A stretch of 64,000 nt of DNA from Apium graveolens (GCF_009905375.1 NC_133653.1:89021004-89085003), one strand, 5' to 3'; positions 20,916-34,457 are shown, counted from the first letter of the stretch. Numbers and translations are program-made. The notes: generated from the sequence alone by a model not told the origin.

Positions 20916-23244
20916 CGATACATCTCTCTTCTTCACTTAATTTTTATGGATTCTTCCATAAAACTTTATCCTTGTTACATATATAAGCTTTGATTCACTT
21001 GCATGTGTGGTTTGGTACTTGCATGCGAGTGTGTGTGTGTTTAGGTTCGGTTTTTGCTGAGTTCTTATTTTATAGAACCAAGATGATGTGATGATTATGT
21101 CATGCATGTGTTTGTTGCTGTGATTTTTAAGAAAAATCGGGGGTTTTGTGGTTGGACACCCTCGAATGAGGGCACCACCGTGAAGCCACCGCCACCGGTG
21201 ATGAACTCCGGTGAACCAGTGGTGAGTGATGATGTTATTACTGAGCTCTAATAATCATAAAATCTATTTTCAAAGTTTGCATGTGGTGATTTCATAAAAA
21301 CCCGAATGAGTCCTTGATTTTGAAAAAATAAATTTAATTGTTTCTCGGATGAAAATGACTTGTTAATGAATACTCGTAGAAGTAATTGAGAAATTTGATT
21401 AGTTGATGATTTAAAGAATCGAAATAGAAGTTGCATGTGATGTTTAGCTTGAAAACCGAATGGTTCTTGTTTATTAAGTTGATTTTATGATGAAAATGAT
21501 TTGTTGATTGATTGATTGTAGAGATTCTTGAACAAGTGGACTGAGATGTGGTTTAAGAACTCCAAATGATGCATGCATGTCTTGATTAATGGAAAATTCG
21601 GGTGTTCTTGCTTGATCTTAAGGGATTAAAGTTGATTTATGTGTTTAAACGAACTATAAGTGTGATTTCGATTTGGTTCTAGAAAGTGCATGTCAAATTT
21701 ATCTATGCATGTGTGTTTCTTTTAAAAAATCTGAATGGATCTTATGGTTAAAAGAAGATTAAGTTGATTTTGTGAGTTTATGTGCTAATTGCATTAGTTA
21801 CTAGCGAGAATCGACATGAGTATTTGGATGCATGTCGAGATAGAGTTTTGCATGTAAGCGTTTAGGCTAAAAGATGATTTAAAGGAATTGTAGTGACTTG
21901 AACTCAAGTTTTTATGCAATTTTGGTATTTTCATGTTAATGCCTGATTCTTGGTTGTGTTTGGTTGTAAGAGCCGAATGGAATATAGGTACAACATGGAT
22001 TGATTTGATGCTAAGTGAATGCATGTGTAATTTTTAGAAATTATGTGATTTATGTGTGTATTTTGGTTCAAATAGAATGATGAAAAGGGAAGGATTAAAT
22101 CGTCTTGATATAAGGCTATATAAGTGATATAATAACTCGAGTATAGAGTTTAAAACACAAGGATTTAATGTTATATGTCGTATTTGTATCGCAATACGTG
22201 ATCCAAAGACTATATGGTTAAAGTATACGGGTTTTGGTATAAACGTGCTTGTATTTATAATTGAGTATATATATACTCTTAGAGTATTTCTATTAAGGGA
22301 AATGTTAAGCGAATCTAATTAAGGTTTTGGTTTTTGATTGTAGATTCGGAGCGTGAGGGCATTCAGGCTAGGAAAGGGAAAAGTATACTAGGTGGCAGTA
22401 GTTCAACCTTTGTGAAACAGGAAAGCGAATTCAGGTAAGTAACTCTACTTACTTGTGTAAATGGTTATAAAGAGGATATTGTTCATGCCATGTAGAGTAT
22501 TGAACTTTTATAGTAATGTACCCCTGTTATTGATTCTTGAGATACCCTATCTTTGTTCTTGCGAACTTGCTATTGATAAGATTATTGTTCAAACCCTTTG
22601 GTAACCTTTTCTTATCCTGATTACTTGTTAATACCATGAACTGTTATAAACCCTATAAGAACCTTTACGAGCCCCTTGCGTAATGATCCTTTACTCATTT
22701 GTTTACCCTATACCCTATTGATCCTTGAAACAGTTTTGATTCCCTAACTTGAGTATCTTGTTATCATTTGATCAAGATCCCTAGAATTGAACTTTGCTTA
22801 TCCTTGATTCATTTCCTTATATTTAAATTCTTGAAATTTGAACTTAAGAATGAGTTTTGACTTGAAAGAGTCTGAATGATTTCATATTCTTGGTAATGAT
22901 AAATTGAGTTTAGAAAAAAAACCTTTCTTTTCCAACACAAGGTTTTCCAAACGAATTCCTGATGGATTAATAATTCCAAACATTAGCCAGTTTACATATA
23001 AAGTCTGGATTATATATTTTCCGGTTTACCTTCGTGTATTTATTTAAGCTGACAAAATTGATACTTTTTTTAAAAATATATTATGTTTTATATTTGCACA
23101 AATATGTCTAACTATATAAACAAAATAATTATAATATATTAATAATCACTAATCGCAATTGTTAAAATTTAGGTGGGTAGCGATACTTCAATATGTGAGA
23201 TCAGTGAAAAAATTAAATAATTAAGTTAATGTATTAGTGAGAGT

Positions 23245-23749
23245 GTGAGGCTTACTAAATTTAGCAAAGACTACTGCTATTTAAAAGATGGTAATAAACT
23301 GAGCATACTTTTGGAAAAGAAATTGTTAAAAATAAACGGGGTGAACAAAGGTCATATCATGTTACTTACATTCGATTATCACGAAGATAAAATGTTAGAA
23401 CAAGTAGTACAGAGGGGATCACATAATAAAATTCAAATCTCTGATTCATTGATGCCTAATATGAATTTACAATATGCGGACATTACAATACTTTTCATAG
23501 AAAATAAGGAGGAGTCAATTGTGGCTATCAAGAAGATTTTGATTAGTTTTCAACTTCTCACAGATTTGAAAACTATTTTTCAAAAAGTCATATATTTTCG
23601 ATGGGTAAAGGTAGATATTTACTCTTGAAAGGTGCTAATATTCTGGGTTGTGAAATCGGGTCATGGTTCATGAACTGTGTTGGTATTTGTATTGGTATTT
23701 CGTCGAAGAAAAAGACATTTTGGGATCCATAGTTAAAAAAATTTCTAGG
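23245..23749 (+). pseudogene. LINE reverse transcriptase fragment 1
   Basis: A decayed L1-type LINE ORF2. From about 23400 the translation reads as a LINE RT: QISDSLMPNMNLQYADITILF, in which the catalytic YADD box appears as YADI (23473-23484). Then comes a helix, and after a frameshift the thumb region (CEIGSWFMNC, KKTFWDPLK). The 5' part and the endonuclease are missing. It is cut at 23749 by the Athila element and resumes at 49684. Many stops and frameshifts show it is old. Confidence 0.7.
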
Positions 23750-25974
23750 TGTTGAGTGGCATTTATGACACTTTATTACGCTCCGTAAAGCTGTGAATTA
23801 GTGTTTTGTACTCAAGTTGTTAGTATTTTTGACATTTTTTGTAGTGTTTTTGCATTGCAAGCATTTTCCAGGTAATCAGATGAATTAGCATGGTTTTAGT
23901 GCTAATTTAGTGTTAGGATGGTGTCTAGAATAAAGACTCGTGAAAAGACCAGCTCAAATCAACAAGAAGAGAAGAAATCCGAATTTTATCCAAACAGGAC
24001 AGCGCGCCCGCGTTGAAGTAGCGCGCGCCCGCGCCCAAGAAGTAGAAACTCAGCGCGCCCGCGCTGAAGCAGCGCACGGTCGCTAGGGCTGAGCAAAACC
24101 GAACCGAAACCGAAAAACCGAACCGAACCGTACAATTTTGGTTCGGTTTGGTTTGATTTTTTTTAAAAAATCCGGTTAATTCGGGTTTTTGGTTTGAACC
24201 AAAATAATATTGGTTCGGTTCGGTTTATCTGAAAATCAATTTGGTTTTAACCGAATTAACCGAATTTTGCATACATGCATTTCAGAATTATATATATGTA
24301 AATATATAAATATAATATAATAAAAATCATACAAAAGAACAGTAAACTATAAGTTTATAACGAATAGCCGAACTGAAAAGATGACCTAATTTGATTCAAT
24401 TTCAACAGAATCAACACCCATTTAATTCTTTCTAGTTTCTTCTGACCTTTTCAAGTATCAAAGTCCGGGAAGGGGGCTAGCTGAATACACGTACAATTGC
24501 AGCAATTGAAGAGTATAGTGCAATGTGCAGCAAATTAACTTTATTTTTGTATTGGGTTTGTGTAACTGAACTTCTGAAGACATAAGTTCTAACTATATGT
24601 CTGAAAATTCAATCTCGAAATGGCTGTAAAAACTAATAAGCAATTTCATTTGTGTTGTAGAAACAAAATTTTTTAATAATTCAATTTTTATGAACCGAAC
24701 TGAATAAACAGAAATAGTTCGGTTTGGTTTTCGGTTCGGTTAAATGCATAAGTTTGGTTCGGTTACAAAAAAAATCATCAATTCAATTTTCGGTTAATTC
24801 GGTTCGGTTCGGTTTCTGACCGAACCGACCGAATGCTCAGCCCTAGCGGCCGCGCCAGGTGGGGATGACAAAATTATGTTTCTATTGGGATTTTGAGAGT
24901 TTGAAGCCCTGGTTAATTCTACAGCATATATATACATAAATAAAGGTCATTTTATAAAAGGAGATTTACTAGAGCTTATGAGATGGCGTAAGAAGACCGT
25001 ATAGCATAATTCAACCAAGGCGAAGAAGATCTAGTTTATTCTTGTGATACTTTGTTTTAAGTTGTAACTTTGGATGCTAGTTTTCTTATTCTTGAACCTT
25101 TACTTTTGTTTCGTACTTGGTTTTATTAAGTATAAAGACTACATTTATTATACCATGCTTTCATCGGAACCCACATTGATGATGAGTCCGATTATGGGCT
25201 AATCGTTATCGTGGGTTTCTAACGTATTTATTTATGGATTTCTTTAGTTAATTTGTTTCGATGCCTTAGTGTGTGGTGATTGTATGATAAACTAGTTTTG
25301 ATTGCGCTTATTCGTCTTATGAACATCACGAACTTAAAAGATAGTGTGTTAATCTTTAATGAAGCGAAAGTGAATTTAAGGGTTTAGAACTTGCCATCCT
25401 AGCATAGGTTCATGTATTTTGATATGCATGATTCATAGGTAATTTTAAACATCTTACTTACCCTATGTAATCACGAGGGATAACTTGTGCATTAAACCGT
25501 TATATTGTCAAATTCTATAGAATTATAGGGTCTCAATATAATTGGTGTCTATTCAGCTTCTATCTCTTTTGTGGATGTCTGGTAGTATGGTATTCAGATA
25601 ATGAAAGTTGGCGTTTATCAATTTCGTGTTATCTGATTAGTGTCATCACCATTACAAGCTAAGGTTAAGAACGAAAAGGCTATTGAATGAAGTATTTAAT
25701 GAAGTTAAAATCCCATGTTCGTGTCATATATTATTTAATTCTCTTTAATCTCTTAGTTGATGTTCTTTAGTATAATCTCTTAGTTAATCTTAGTATAACA
25801 ATCACAATATGTTATTCGTCTTAGAATTGGATAATAACCATACTAGTGTTGCATAAATACATTGATTAAAATTAACCTAAATCTATCCCTGTGGGAACGA
25901 ACTAAAATATATTCTATATTACTTGCGAACACGTGTACTTGCGTGAATATTAGCGCGTGTCTTAGCGTCTAACA
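23750..25974 (+). repeat. Athila 5' LTR, containing a hAT-like insert
   Basis: It starts TGTTGAGTGGCATTT and ends GCGTCTAACA, as does the 3' copy. Without the insert at 24084-24845 and one 8-bp duplication it is about 1455 bp, against 1452 for the 3' LTR. It has a block of alternating GCGCGCCCGCGCTG-type motifs (23999-24083, continued after the insert) and a TATA-rich site (CATATATATACATAAATAAA, near 24920). Confidence 0.93.
24084..24845. mobile_element. Small non-autonomous hAT-like element
   Basis: 762 bp with terminal inverted repeats TAGGGCTGAGCA... and ...TGCTCAGCCCTA. The subterminal regions are rich in CCGAACCG on the left and CGGTTCGG on the right, forming a large imperfect inverted repeat. 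An 8-bp target duplication is seen as ACGGTCGC (24076-24083) and GCGGCCGC (24846-24853). The empty site is preserved in the 3' LTR near 48550-48565, which confirms the boundaries. It has no transposase. An 8-bp duplication and a TAGGG terminus are hAT hallmarks. Confidence 0.88.
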
Positions 25975-25980
25975 AGTTTT

Positions 25981-25997
25981 TGAAGCCGCTGCCGGGG
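25981..25997 (+). other. Athila primer binding site
   Basis: TGAAGCCGCTGCCGGGG begins 6 bases after the LTR. It matches, with a few changes, the TGGCGCCGTTGCCGGGG site for tRNA-Asp typical of Athila elements. The leading TGG has decayed to TGA. Confidence 0.78.
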
Positions 25998-26115
25998 ATA
26001 TCATTGTTAATTTTCAGTTTATGTGTTTGTCATCATTGGTCGTTAAAGTTCAGTGCCTCGGACATTTGTACTTACTTAATTCCTTGTCATGTTTCAGGCA
26101 CTCTAGCGAGCGTGT

Positions 26116-27480
26116 ATGCATACGTGTTCTCGGTCTCGTAAGAGAACACTGGATAAAGCGGAGGAAGAAGTTGTAGTAGAGGAGAAAGTTGAGGAAGAGA
26201 TTTTAGTAGTGAAAGAAGAAGAGGCTCTTGTTGCAATGTGAGAACCAGAAGCGAATCCTAAGGCTTTGATGGACTACTCTCAACCGAAGATCGATGATAT
26301 TCAGTCTAGCATTGTTCGTTCAGCCATCTTGGCTAATACCTTGGAGATCAAGTCGAGCATGATTCAGATGATACAGAACTCAGTTCAGTTTGGGGGTTCT
26401 CCGACAGAAGACCCCAACATGCACATCAGAGATTTCATCGAGATCTGCGACACTTTCAAGTTCAATGGAGTTTCTGAAGATGCTATTAAGTTGTGGCTTT
26501 TCCAATTCTCTCTGCGGGATAAAGCTAAGTGCGGGTTACATTCTCTACCACCAGGATCTATCACCAAATGGAAGGATCTTGCTCAGAAGTTCTTAACCAA
26601 GTTCTTTCATATGGCGAAGACTGCTGCAATCAGAAACGCACTTACTCAATTTGCTCAGCAATCAGGAGAATCTTTATGAGAGGCTTGGGATCGATATAAG
26701 AAGATACTTAGGAAGTGTACTCATCATGGGATGCCTGACTGGATGATCATTAACTGTTTCTATAATGGTTTGGGTGTTACTTCTCGACCCATGCTTGATG
26801 CAGCATGAGGAGGAGCCTTGTGGGCTAATAGCTACTATGAAGCTTATGAATTGATTGAACTGATGGCTACTAATGAATATCAGAATACTACTCAAAGACT
26901 ATCTCAGGGTAAGGTAGCAGGAATTCTGGAGTTGGATGCAGCTACTACTATAACTGCTCAACTTAAAACTTTGACGATGAAGGTGGATTCTCTGTCTAAT
27001 TATGGAGTTAATCAGATCACTAGTGTCTGTGAGCTTTGTGTCGGTGCCCATGAGACTGATCAGTGTACCATTTCTAGTGAATCAACTCAGTTCGTGAGAA
27101 ACTTTCAGAGGTCGCAGCAACCTGTACCAGCCACTTATCATCCTAACAACCATAATCATCCTAATTTTAGCTGGAGCAACACTCATAATACGGTTCAGCA
27201 GCCTTATCAGCAGTACCCAGCAAAGCAGTATAACCCTCCCGGTTTTCAGCAACCACAATATGCACCAAGGCAACAATTCCAGCTGCAACAGGGTAATGAA
27301 AAATCTGAATTGGAGGAGTTGAGGCTCATGTACAAGAGTCAAGTGGTTTCTATCAAGACCTTGGAAAATTAAATCGGGAAAATTTCCAATGCCTTGCTAA
27401 ATCGTCAACCTGGTACACTTCCTAGTGATACTGAAGTACCAAGAAAGAGGGAAGCAAAGGAGCAGGTAAAGGTAATTACA
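26116..27480 (+). pseudogene. gag: Athila gag, broken
   Basis: The ATG at 26116 opens a basic then glutamate-rich N-terminus. The frame carries on into protease and RT. Stops occur at 26239 (TGA), 26677 (TGA), 26806 (TGA) and 27370 (TAA). The capsid region contains NSVQFGGSPTEDPNMHIRDF and LFQFSLRDKAKCGLHSLPPGS, classic Athila retrotransposon-gag blocks near 26370-26560. A zinc knuckle CELCVGAHETDQC (CX2CX4HX4C) lies at 27028-27066, followed by a Gln/Pro-rich stretch. Gag would form particles that carry the element RNA. Confidence 0.88.
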
Positions 27481-28467
27481 TTGAGGTCTGGGAAGGTTGC
27501 AAACCCCGAACATTCTCATGGTTCGGATGAAGAAGCTGTGGCTGAAGAAGAAGTGCATAAGAAAGCTGAAGTGGAACCAATGAAGACTACTATTGAATAC
27601 ACTCCTCCTGAGGTTAATACAGGGGAGAAACAGACCTATCCTCCACCTCCCTTTCCTAAGAGGCTGCAAAAGAAAAAGCTGGATAAGCAGTTTAAGAAGT
27701 TTCTGGAGGTGTTCAAGAAACTTCACATCAACATACCTTTCGCTGAAGCTCTTGAGCAGATGCCCAGTTATGCGAAGTTTATGAAAGGTATTCTCTCTCG
27801 GAAGGTGAAGCTTGATGACTTAGAGACAGTTGCTCTCACGGAGGAGTGCAGTGTTGTGTTGCAACAGAAGTTGCCTCTGAAGCTTAAAGATCCTGAAAGC
27901 TTCACTATTCCTTGCACCATTGGAAAGGTGTCATTTAACAAATGCTTATGTGACTTGGGAGTTAGCATCAATTTGATGCCTTTGTCAATCTTCAAGAAGT
28001 TGGACTTACCGGATCCAAAGCCTACTTATATGACTTTGCAGTTGGCCAATCGTTCTATTACTTATCCATGAGGCATTATTGAGGATGTTTTGGTCAAGGT
28101 GGATAAACTCATCTTTTCTGCTGATTTTGTAATTCTTGATTTCGAGGAGGATAAGAAGATTCCCATAATCTTGGGAAGACCTTTCTTGGTTGCTGGCCGA
28201 ACCTTGATAGATGTGCAGAAAGGTGAGCTCACCATGTGAGTGTTGGATCAGGATGTAACTTTTAATGTGTTCAACGCCATTAAATTCCCTACGAAAAATG
28301 AGGAGTGCTTAAAGGTGGGGTTGGTTGATTCTGTGGTTTTTTCAGAACTTGATCAATTGCTAAGGTCTGATACCTTAGAAAATGCCTTGTTAGGGAATTC
28401 TGATAGCGAAGATGATGAAGGTGATGAGCAGTTATAATATCTGAATGCTTCTCCCTCGAAGAGGAAG
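27481..28467 (+). pseudogene. pol: Athila protease region, broken
   Basis: In frame with gag. A charged linker with PPPPFPKRLQKKKLDKQF precedes the protease. The catalytic block reads CDLGVSINLMPLSIF (about 27949-27993), where Athila proteases have DLGAS; the Asp is kept. The second conserved block, [10 protein letters not shown], is seen as [11 protein letters not shown] near 28165. Stops fall at 28069 (TGA), 28237 (TGA) and 28435 (TAA), each explicable as Arg CGA or Gln CAA codons lost by C-to-T change. Confidence 0.83.
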
Positions 28468-30190
28468 ATGGATATGCCTTTTGAATCTCTTGGAATGGAG
28501 GAGCTGAACAAATCTCCAAAGCGCCTCAATCCATCTATTGAGGAAGCTCCTACACTTGAGCTTAAACCATTGTATGAACACTTAAGGTATGCTTTTTTAG
28601 GTGATGCATCTACGTTGCCTGTTATTCTTGCATCTGACATTTCAGGTAGTGATGAGGAAAAACTTTTGAGAATTTTGAGAGAATTCAAATCGGCAATTGG
28701 ATGGACGATAGCAGATAACAAGGGAATCAGCCCTTCTTATTGTATGCATAAAATTCTGCTAGAGGAAGGTAGCAAGCCTACTGTTGAGCAACAAAGGAGG
28801 GTAAATCCTATCATGAAAGAAGTTATGAAGAAAAAAATTCTTAAGTGGTTGGATGCAGGGATCATCTATCCCATTTCTGACAGTTCTTGGGTGAGCCCAG
28901 TTCAGTGTGTACCAAAGAAAGGAGGTATCACCGTTGTTGCTGATGAGAAGAATGAGCTTATTCCTACTCGAACAGTCACGGGATGGAGGGTTTGCATGGA
29001 CTACAGGAAGCTGCACAAGGCCACGAGAAATGATCACTTCCCTCTGCCTTTTATCGATCAGATGCTTGACAAATTGGCTGGGCATGAGTACTACTGTCTT
29101 CTGGATGGCTATTCGGGCTATAATCAGATTTGCATCGCTTCGGAAGATCAGGAAAACACTACTTTCACCTGTCCATTTGGTACTTTTGCCTTTAAAAGAG
29201 TTTATTATGGTTTGTGTGGGGGCACCTGCCACATTTCAGAGATGCATGATGGCTATTTTTTCTAACATGATTGGTCAGAATGTGGAGGTGTTTATAAATG
29301 ATTTCTCTATTTTTGGCGATTCATTTGATGAGTGCTTACAGAATCTTGGCGACGTTCTTAAAAGGTGTGTTAAGACCAACTTGGTTCTCAACTGGGAGAA
29401 ATATCACTTTATGGTGCGACAGGGCATTATTCTTGTTCACAAGGTCTCTAGTAAGGGTCTTGAGGTGGATACATCCAAAGTGGGGGTCATTAAAAATCTT
29501 CCTCCACCAATTTCAGTTAAAGGAGTTTGCAGCTTTCTTGGTCATGCGGGCTTCCATAGGAGGTTCATCAAGGACTTCTCAAAAATTTCTAAACCTTTGT
29601 GTAATCTTCTTGAGAAGGATGCACGTTCAAGTTTGATGATGAGTGCCTAGCTGCTTTTGAGTTCTTAAAGAAGAGTTTAATCACATCACTTGTCATAATT
29701 GCACCTGATTGGAATGAACCTTTTGAGATGATGTGCGATGCAAGTGACTATGCAGTTGGAGCAGTTCTTGGGCAGAGAAAGAATAACATATTTCATGTTG
29801 TCTACTCTGCTAGTAAGACCCTAAATGCTGCTCAACTGAATTATACTACTACTGAGAAAGAACTCTTAGTTATTGTCTACGATTTTGAGAAGTTTCGATC
29901 TTATCTGCTTGGGACGAAGGTGACGGTTTTCACTGATCATGCTGCAATTCGATATCTTGTCTCGAAGAAAGACTCGAAGCTTAGATTGATCAAATGGGTT
30001 CTTTTGCTTCAGGAGTTCGAATTGGAGATCAAGGACGAAAAAGGTACTGAGAATCAAGTCGCTGATCATCTTTCTCGTTTAGAAGATCCAAGTGCAACTT
30101 CACTGGATAAGACATTAATAAATGAGTCTTTTCCTGATGAGCATCTGTTTGGAGTGCAAGAAAGAACCGTGGTTTGCAGACATTTTGAAC
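28468..30190 (+). pseudogene. pol: Athila reverse transcriptase and RNase H, broken
   Basis: RT blocks in order: LKWLDAGIIYPISDSSWVSPVQ, WRVCMDYRKLHKAT, HFPLPFIDQMLDKLAGHEYY and LDGYSGYNQI. A frameshift near 29213-29222 lies in the FGLCNAPATFQR block. The catalytic box reads FIND (29291-29302) instead of YVDD, so the first Asp of the pair is lost. A second frameshift near 29625 restores the first frame, and RNase H follows ([37 protein letters not shown]). RT copies the RNA to cDNA and RNase H removes the template; both are dead here. Confidence 0.87.
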
Positions 30191-30348
30191 TTCCATGTGA
30201 GTAATGTCACGCCTCCCGACTTGTCGTACGCTCAAAGGAAGAAGTTTCTTCATGAGGTGAAGTGGTACATGTGGGATGAACCATATCTATTTAGGAAAGG
30301 AGCTGACCAAATTATCAGGAGATGTATTCCATACACCGAAATGGGGGG
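30191..30348 (+). pseudogene. pol: Athila integrase, N-terminal part
   Basis: After a frameshift near 30160 the frame reads [20 protein letters not shown] and then YLFRKGADQIIRRCIPYTEM, the region just before the integrase zinc finger. It ends at 30348 in a G run, where the large gypsy element is inserted, and continues at 44154. Confidence 0.82.
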
Positions 30349-33300
30349 TGTAATAACCCCAATTTTTGAGAAATTTTGAAACCCTTATGAATAGTGTTTT
30401 TGCTGAACGAGAAAACTTTTCATGCCACGCTATGTAGGGGTTCTGTTATTGATCTTATGGGATATTATTAGTACTCTATGAAGTATATAAGTGTATGTAA
30501 AGATCGTCAGAATCCAATTCCGAACACTTTGGTTTTTCCCGGAAATCCACAAGATACGGAGAGAATTGAGTATAAGGTAACAGGATAAAAAGGATTTAAA
30601 TTAAAGGATTATAAGAGAGGATCATAAAAGGAATATAATGTATTAAGAAAGGTTAAGGGAACCTAAGTAATAAGATCCCGGGTATGATCCTTCAAACGAG
30701 AAACGAGAACGAAAGTTAAGCGAACCGTATAACAGATCAGCGGTCATTAGGCAAACGATTAGGAAGTTAATCAAAGGGATTAATGGGAATGATGTCATCC
30801 AACCAATAGAAAGAAGACAAGGAAGGAAGGATGACATCATGAGGATGAGGTAAGCATGGCATGGGAAGGAAGGAGGTGTGGTTGAATAAGAACCACACAA
30901 ATTCAAGGGCAAGGTAGTAATTTGCTAAATCAAATACAAATCAAGTCAACCAAGCCAAGTAAAAATCATTTCCATCAAAAAAATCAAAACAACCAAGGCA
31001 TGAGTTCATCTTGCTCACGGCTTTTTACCATTTTCAAGGCATAGATTTTTCAAAATCAAAGATCAAAGCTTCCTAAATTGGTAAGAAAATTCCCTAATCA
31101 TCTTCATGCTTAGTTATGGCTATATCATGAGTTTAAGCCATTAATTCTTTCTCTAACTTCTTCATTTCATCAATGAAGAAGACAATGAATAGTGTTTTCA
31201 AGATTTTTAACTTGAAGTTTGTCTTGTTTTCTTGAAGATCCAAGCTTTCTTAAAACTTCTCCAAGCTTCTTAAGGCTTCCTAGCTCCACCCACCACTTCA
31301 AGGAAGGTATACCATTTCCAAACCCTAGGTTCATATATATTATAAGGTGATTTTGAGTAGTGGGTTGATATTGTATCTTGTTGTTATGATTTAGAGTTTG
31401 AGATTTGGTATGGTAGTGAATGGAATGGTAATTGTTGTGGTTTTGATTTAAAAGAACTTAAGCATGATTAAAGTTAAGTTTAAGCATAAGTATAAATGAT
31501 TAAATTGGATTGGTTGGGGTTGTTATGATGTGATAAGGATGGATGTTGGTTGTATGTTGGATTTGAGGTTGATTTGGGTTGATTGTGGATGGTTTAAAAA
31601 ATTGGAAATCGCGTAAACATAGTCGTCGTAATGTCCGATTTACCTTAGACTGCTTTTGTTCATAACATTAGGACCCGAGAACCCCCTGCTAGTTTATGAC
31701 CACTGCCATGTTTAGATAGCTCATGTTACGAGCTTCGTTTTGATATGTAGTTCGTTCGATTCCGATTTACGGTTTAGGAGAAACGACCGTTTCAAGTAAC
31801 GGCGTTTCGCGAACGAAACTTTTTCCCTCGCCTTACTTTGAAATGTAGGTTAAAGACCAAAAAGGGTTAATTAATGCATGAAACATTTATGGTAAGTGTT
31901 TTAGGCAGTTGGTAAGTCACTCGCGAAGGAATCGCTTTAAAACTCGTAAAGGTTAAATTATTAAAAATGGTGGAGCCGAGGGTACCCGAGTGACTTAAGC
32001 GAATCAGTGAGCGCAAAACAAGCGTTAGAGTCTAAGTTAGTTAAAGTATAGATTTACAAGTGACTTTGGTTTAATTCCAACTTACTTGTTGCTTATAGGT
32101 TACCAGACTCGTCCCGAGCCATTCGTAACCCCAGTCGCTCAGGCAAGTTTTCTACCCGTTATACTGTTGTTGTGATGTAAATATATGTATATGCATTATC
32201 TTGTGATATTGCATGATTGTTATTAGCAAATTTTGCGATATATTGGAGCATGCTAATATGGTATATATGCATGTCTGTTTCGTAATCTGGTTATCTATCT
32301 GTTGATTTCAATGCTTATAGTTGCATAATACCTATGCTAGAAATAAGCAAGTAGTTGCGTATACCCTTAGTATAGGGGATAAAAGGTGAACATATTTCTA
32401 AACCGGGAGTCGATGTTCCCGAGTATATTATGTATATATATATTTATTTATATATATATATATATGGATATAGTTTTTAAAACTATTAATCGAATAAGGT
32501 TTATTCGATAACTTTAACTTTATTTTATTATTGAATATTATTTGAATATTCATTTGAGGATGTATGACTCCTTTATTTTATTTAATGAATATTATTTATA
32601 ATATTCATTCGAGGTATTATGACTCAGCTTATTTTATTTTATTTATCAAATATTATTTGAATATTCATTTGAGGATCTATGACTCCGATTATTTGCTGAG
32701 ATATATTCTTTATTTTATTAAAGAATAAGGTGTAAATAATCAAACTTATTTTCGATTATTCAAATAAAGATAATACTTTCATATAAGTATATCTTTGGTT
32801 ATTTAATACTCGTTTCAAGTATAAATTTTAATACTTCTACTTCAATTATTTTTATAAAGATTATTCTTTATGGGAATATTATTTAAATAATAATATTCAG
32901 TCATTTTCTAAATATTCTGGGGACTGATTTACTTCATTAAATCAGCCTTACTCCAAACACTCTTTAAAGTGTTTTCGAGTCTTCAAAATGATTTTTAAAA
33001 GTCAGAGCGGATCCCAAAACTCATTTTTATATTTAAGATCTTCCTTTTTAAAAGGGGATTTAAATACTCGCTCAAAACCTGGGGAATCCGGCTCTGTGGT
33101 GTATTTTATATTCGCAACGAGGTTGCAGATTTGGTAAATGAATTGATTACTTGCCCAATGTTCGGGAAGTAAGCCCATCTCATTGAGTCGGCATAAGCGA
33201 CAGGCCGGGGTACGGTCTATTATTGTGTAAGTGGCTGGGTGGCAGTCCATCAACGCGTGAGGGGCCGGGGTACGGTCTAGCGCGAGGTCCTAATGCGGCC

Positions 33301-34457
33301 AGGGTGATGACCGGTGAGGAATTCATCCATCTACAGTAGAAAAGGTTACTTATTGGTATCTTTGCCTGATCAGCGAGATATCGGGTTTATGCCAAAATTC
33401 TTTTCCTTTCCAAAATTCATTGGATGTTTCAAACTCTGTTCATACTTTTCATAACAGAGGTTCCAGGAAATGTTTAAGAGATATATATATGTGGATATAT
33501 ATATATCGGGACTAAATAAAGTATCTCGTAACTTTATTTCATTCAATAATATTTCAAAGATTGAATCTATTCAAATCTTGTCTTGTAGTCTCATCTATGT
33601 GATGAACTTTTGAAACTGATTATAACTTGAACGGTGGTAGTTCAAGTAGTATTGGGAAAGATATAAGTATATTGGGGTATTTGGTAACCTCATCTTTTAA
33701 ACTTATATCTAATTAATAATTGTCTTATGAATGACAAAGATTTTCAGAAAAACGTTGAGACAAGGTTAGATATATGAGATCACCTTGCAACGATATTCTT
33801 TTATACAGTTATACACTGGGACTTTGTGTATATTATGCATGGAAGAGGACTTCCAATATTTTGAAAAGTATATATGTATATATACTGAATATTTTGCGAC
33901 TTCATCGCATTAAGATATCAAACTTGGTTCATTTCTTTTGACCAAGACTTTCATGAGTATTATGAGTAGGCTCATATATTGTAAATCATTATACATATTA
34001 TTTTGGTGGGCTTGCTGCTCACCCTTGCTTTATTTTTTCATCACACAACAACAGTTAGGAAAGATGGCCAGACTCCAGCAGACCCAGCGCAAGCGCGTGG
34101 GAAGCGTCCCGCGTCTTCCCGTTGATGTTGTAGCTGCTATAGCTGCAGAGGTAGATCTATTGTAGATCAGACCATCTACTTTTGAGAATCAATTATGTAT
34201 AATTATAACTTGTGGCAGATAATGGCAATTAACTGTAAATTTATCAAGTAATCATTTTGGGTTGTAATAACTTTTAAATTGTGGATTCAAAGACTTGTAC
34301 TTATTTAAATTTCATTTCTGAGACTATAACGGGTTGTGGTGTGTGTTAGTGTGGGGTCACAGCATAAGGTTATTTATTATTAATTAAGTGAAGTGATATT
34401 GTGGAAAGAAAGACCGTGACGACCCGGATCCCCGACCCCGGATCTGGGGGTGTTACA
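30349..34457 (+). repeat. 4109-bp 5' LTR
   Basis: It contains a gene-free first half and an exon-like 44-bp block at 32099-32142 (ending CAG before GCAAGT). An AT-rich array of three units of about 60 bp built on GAATATTCATTTGAGG and TATGACTC lies at 32530-32690. A repeated GCCGGGGTACGGTCTA motif appears at about 33204 and 33265, and a small frame with MARLQQTQRKRVG lies near 34063-34165. No part is convincingly protein-coding. Confidence 0.94.

Larger units (their letters stand above)
19533..23244 (+). other. Unassigned stretch, possibly an old LTR
   Basis: 3.7 kb with no credible coding sequence. It has a promoter-like TATA (20678-20685), a CT microsatellite in leader position, then a block at 22344-22434 ending CAG before GTAAGT that resembles an exon. 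This order is also seen in the long LTRs at 30349 and 60913. I could not find TG...CA ends, a primer site or a second copy, so it could equally be remains of a host 5' region. A 21-bp motif (GTCGGGCCGTCA and on) occurs twice, at 19930-19950 and 20092-20112. Confidence 0.4.

Noticed and set aside
20585..20993. Long Ser-Leu and Arg-Glu open frames on both strands
   Set aside because: They are translations of the CT microsatellite.
23999..24083. GC-rich block as a CpG island of a host gene
   Set aside because: It is present in both Athila LTRs and inside the element, so it belongs to the retrotransposon.
33002..34165. Small ORFs in the 4.1-kb LTR, repeated at 42691-43856
   Set aside because: Both LTR copies carry them only because the LTRs are nearly identical, so the repetition is not evidence of selection.
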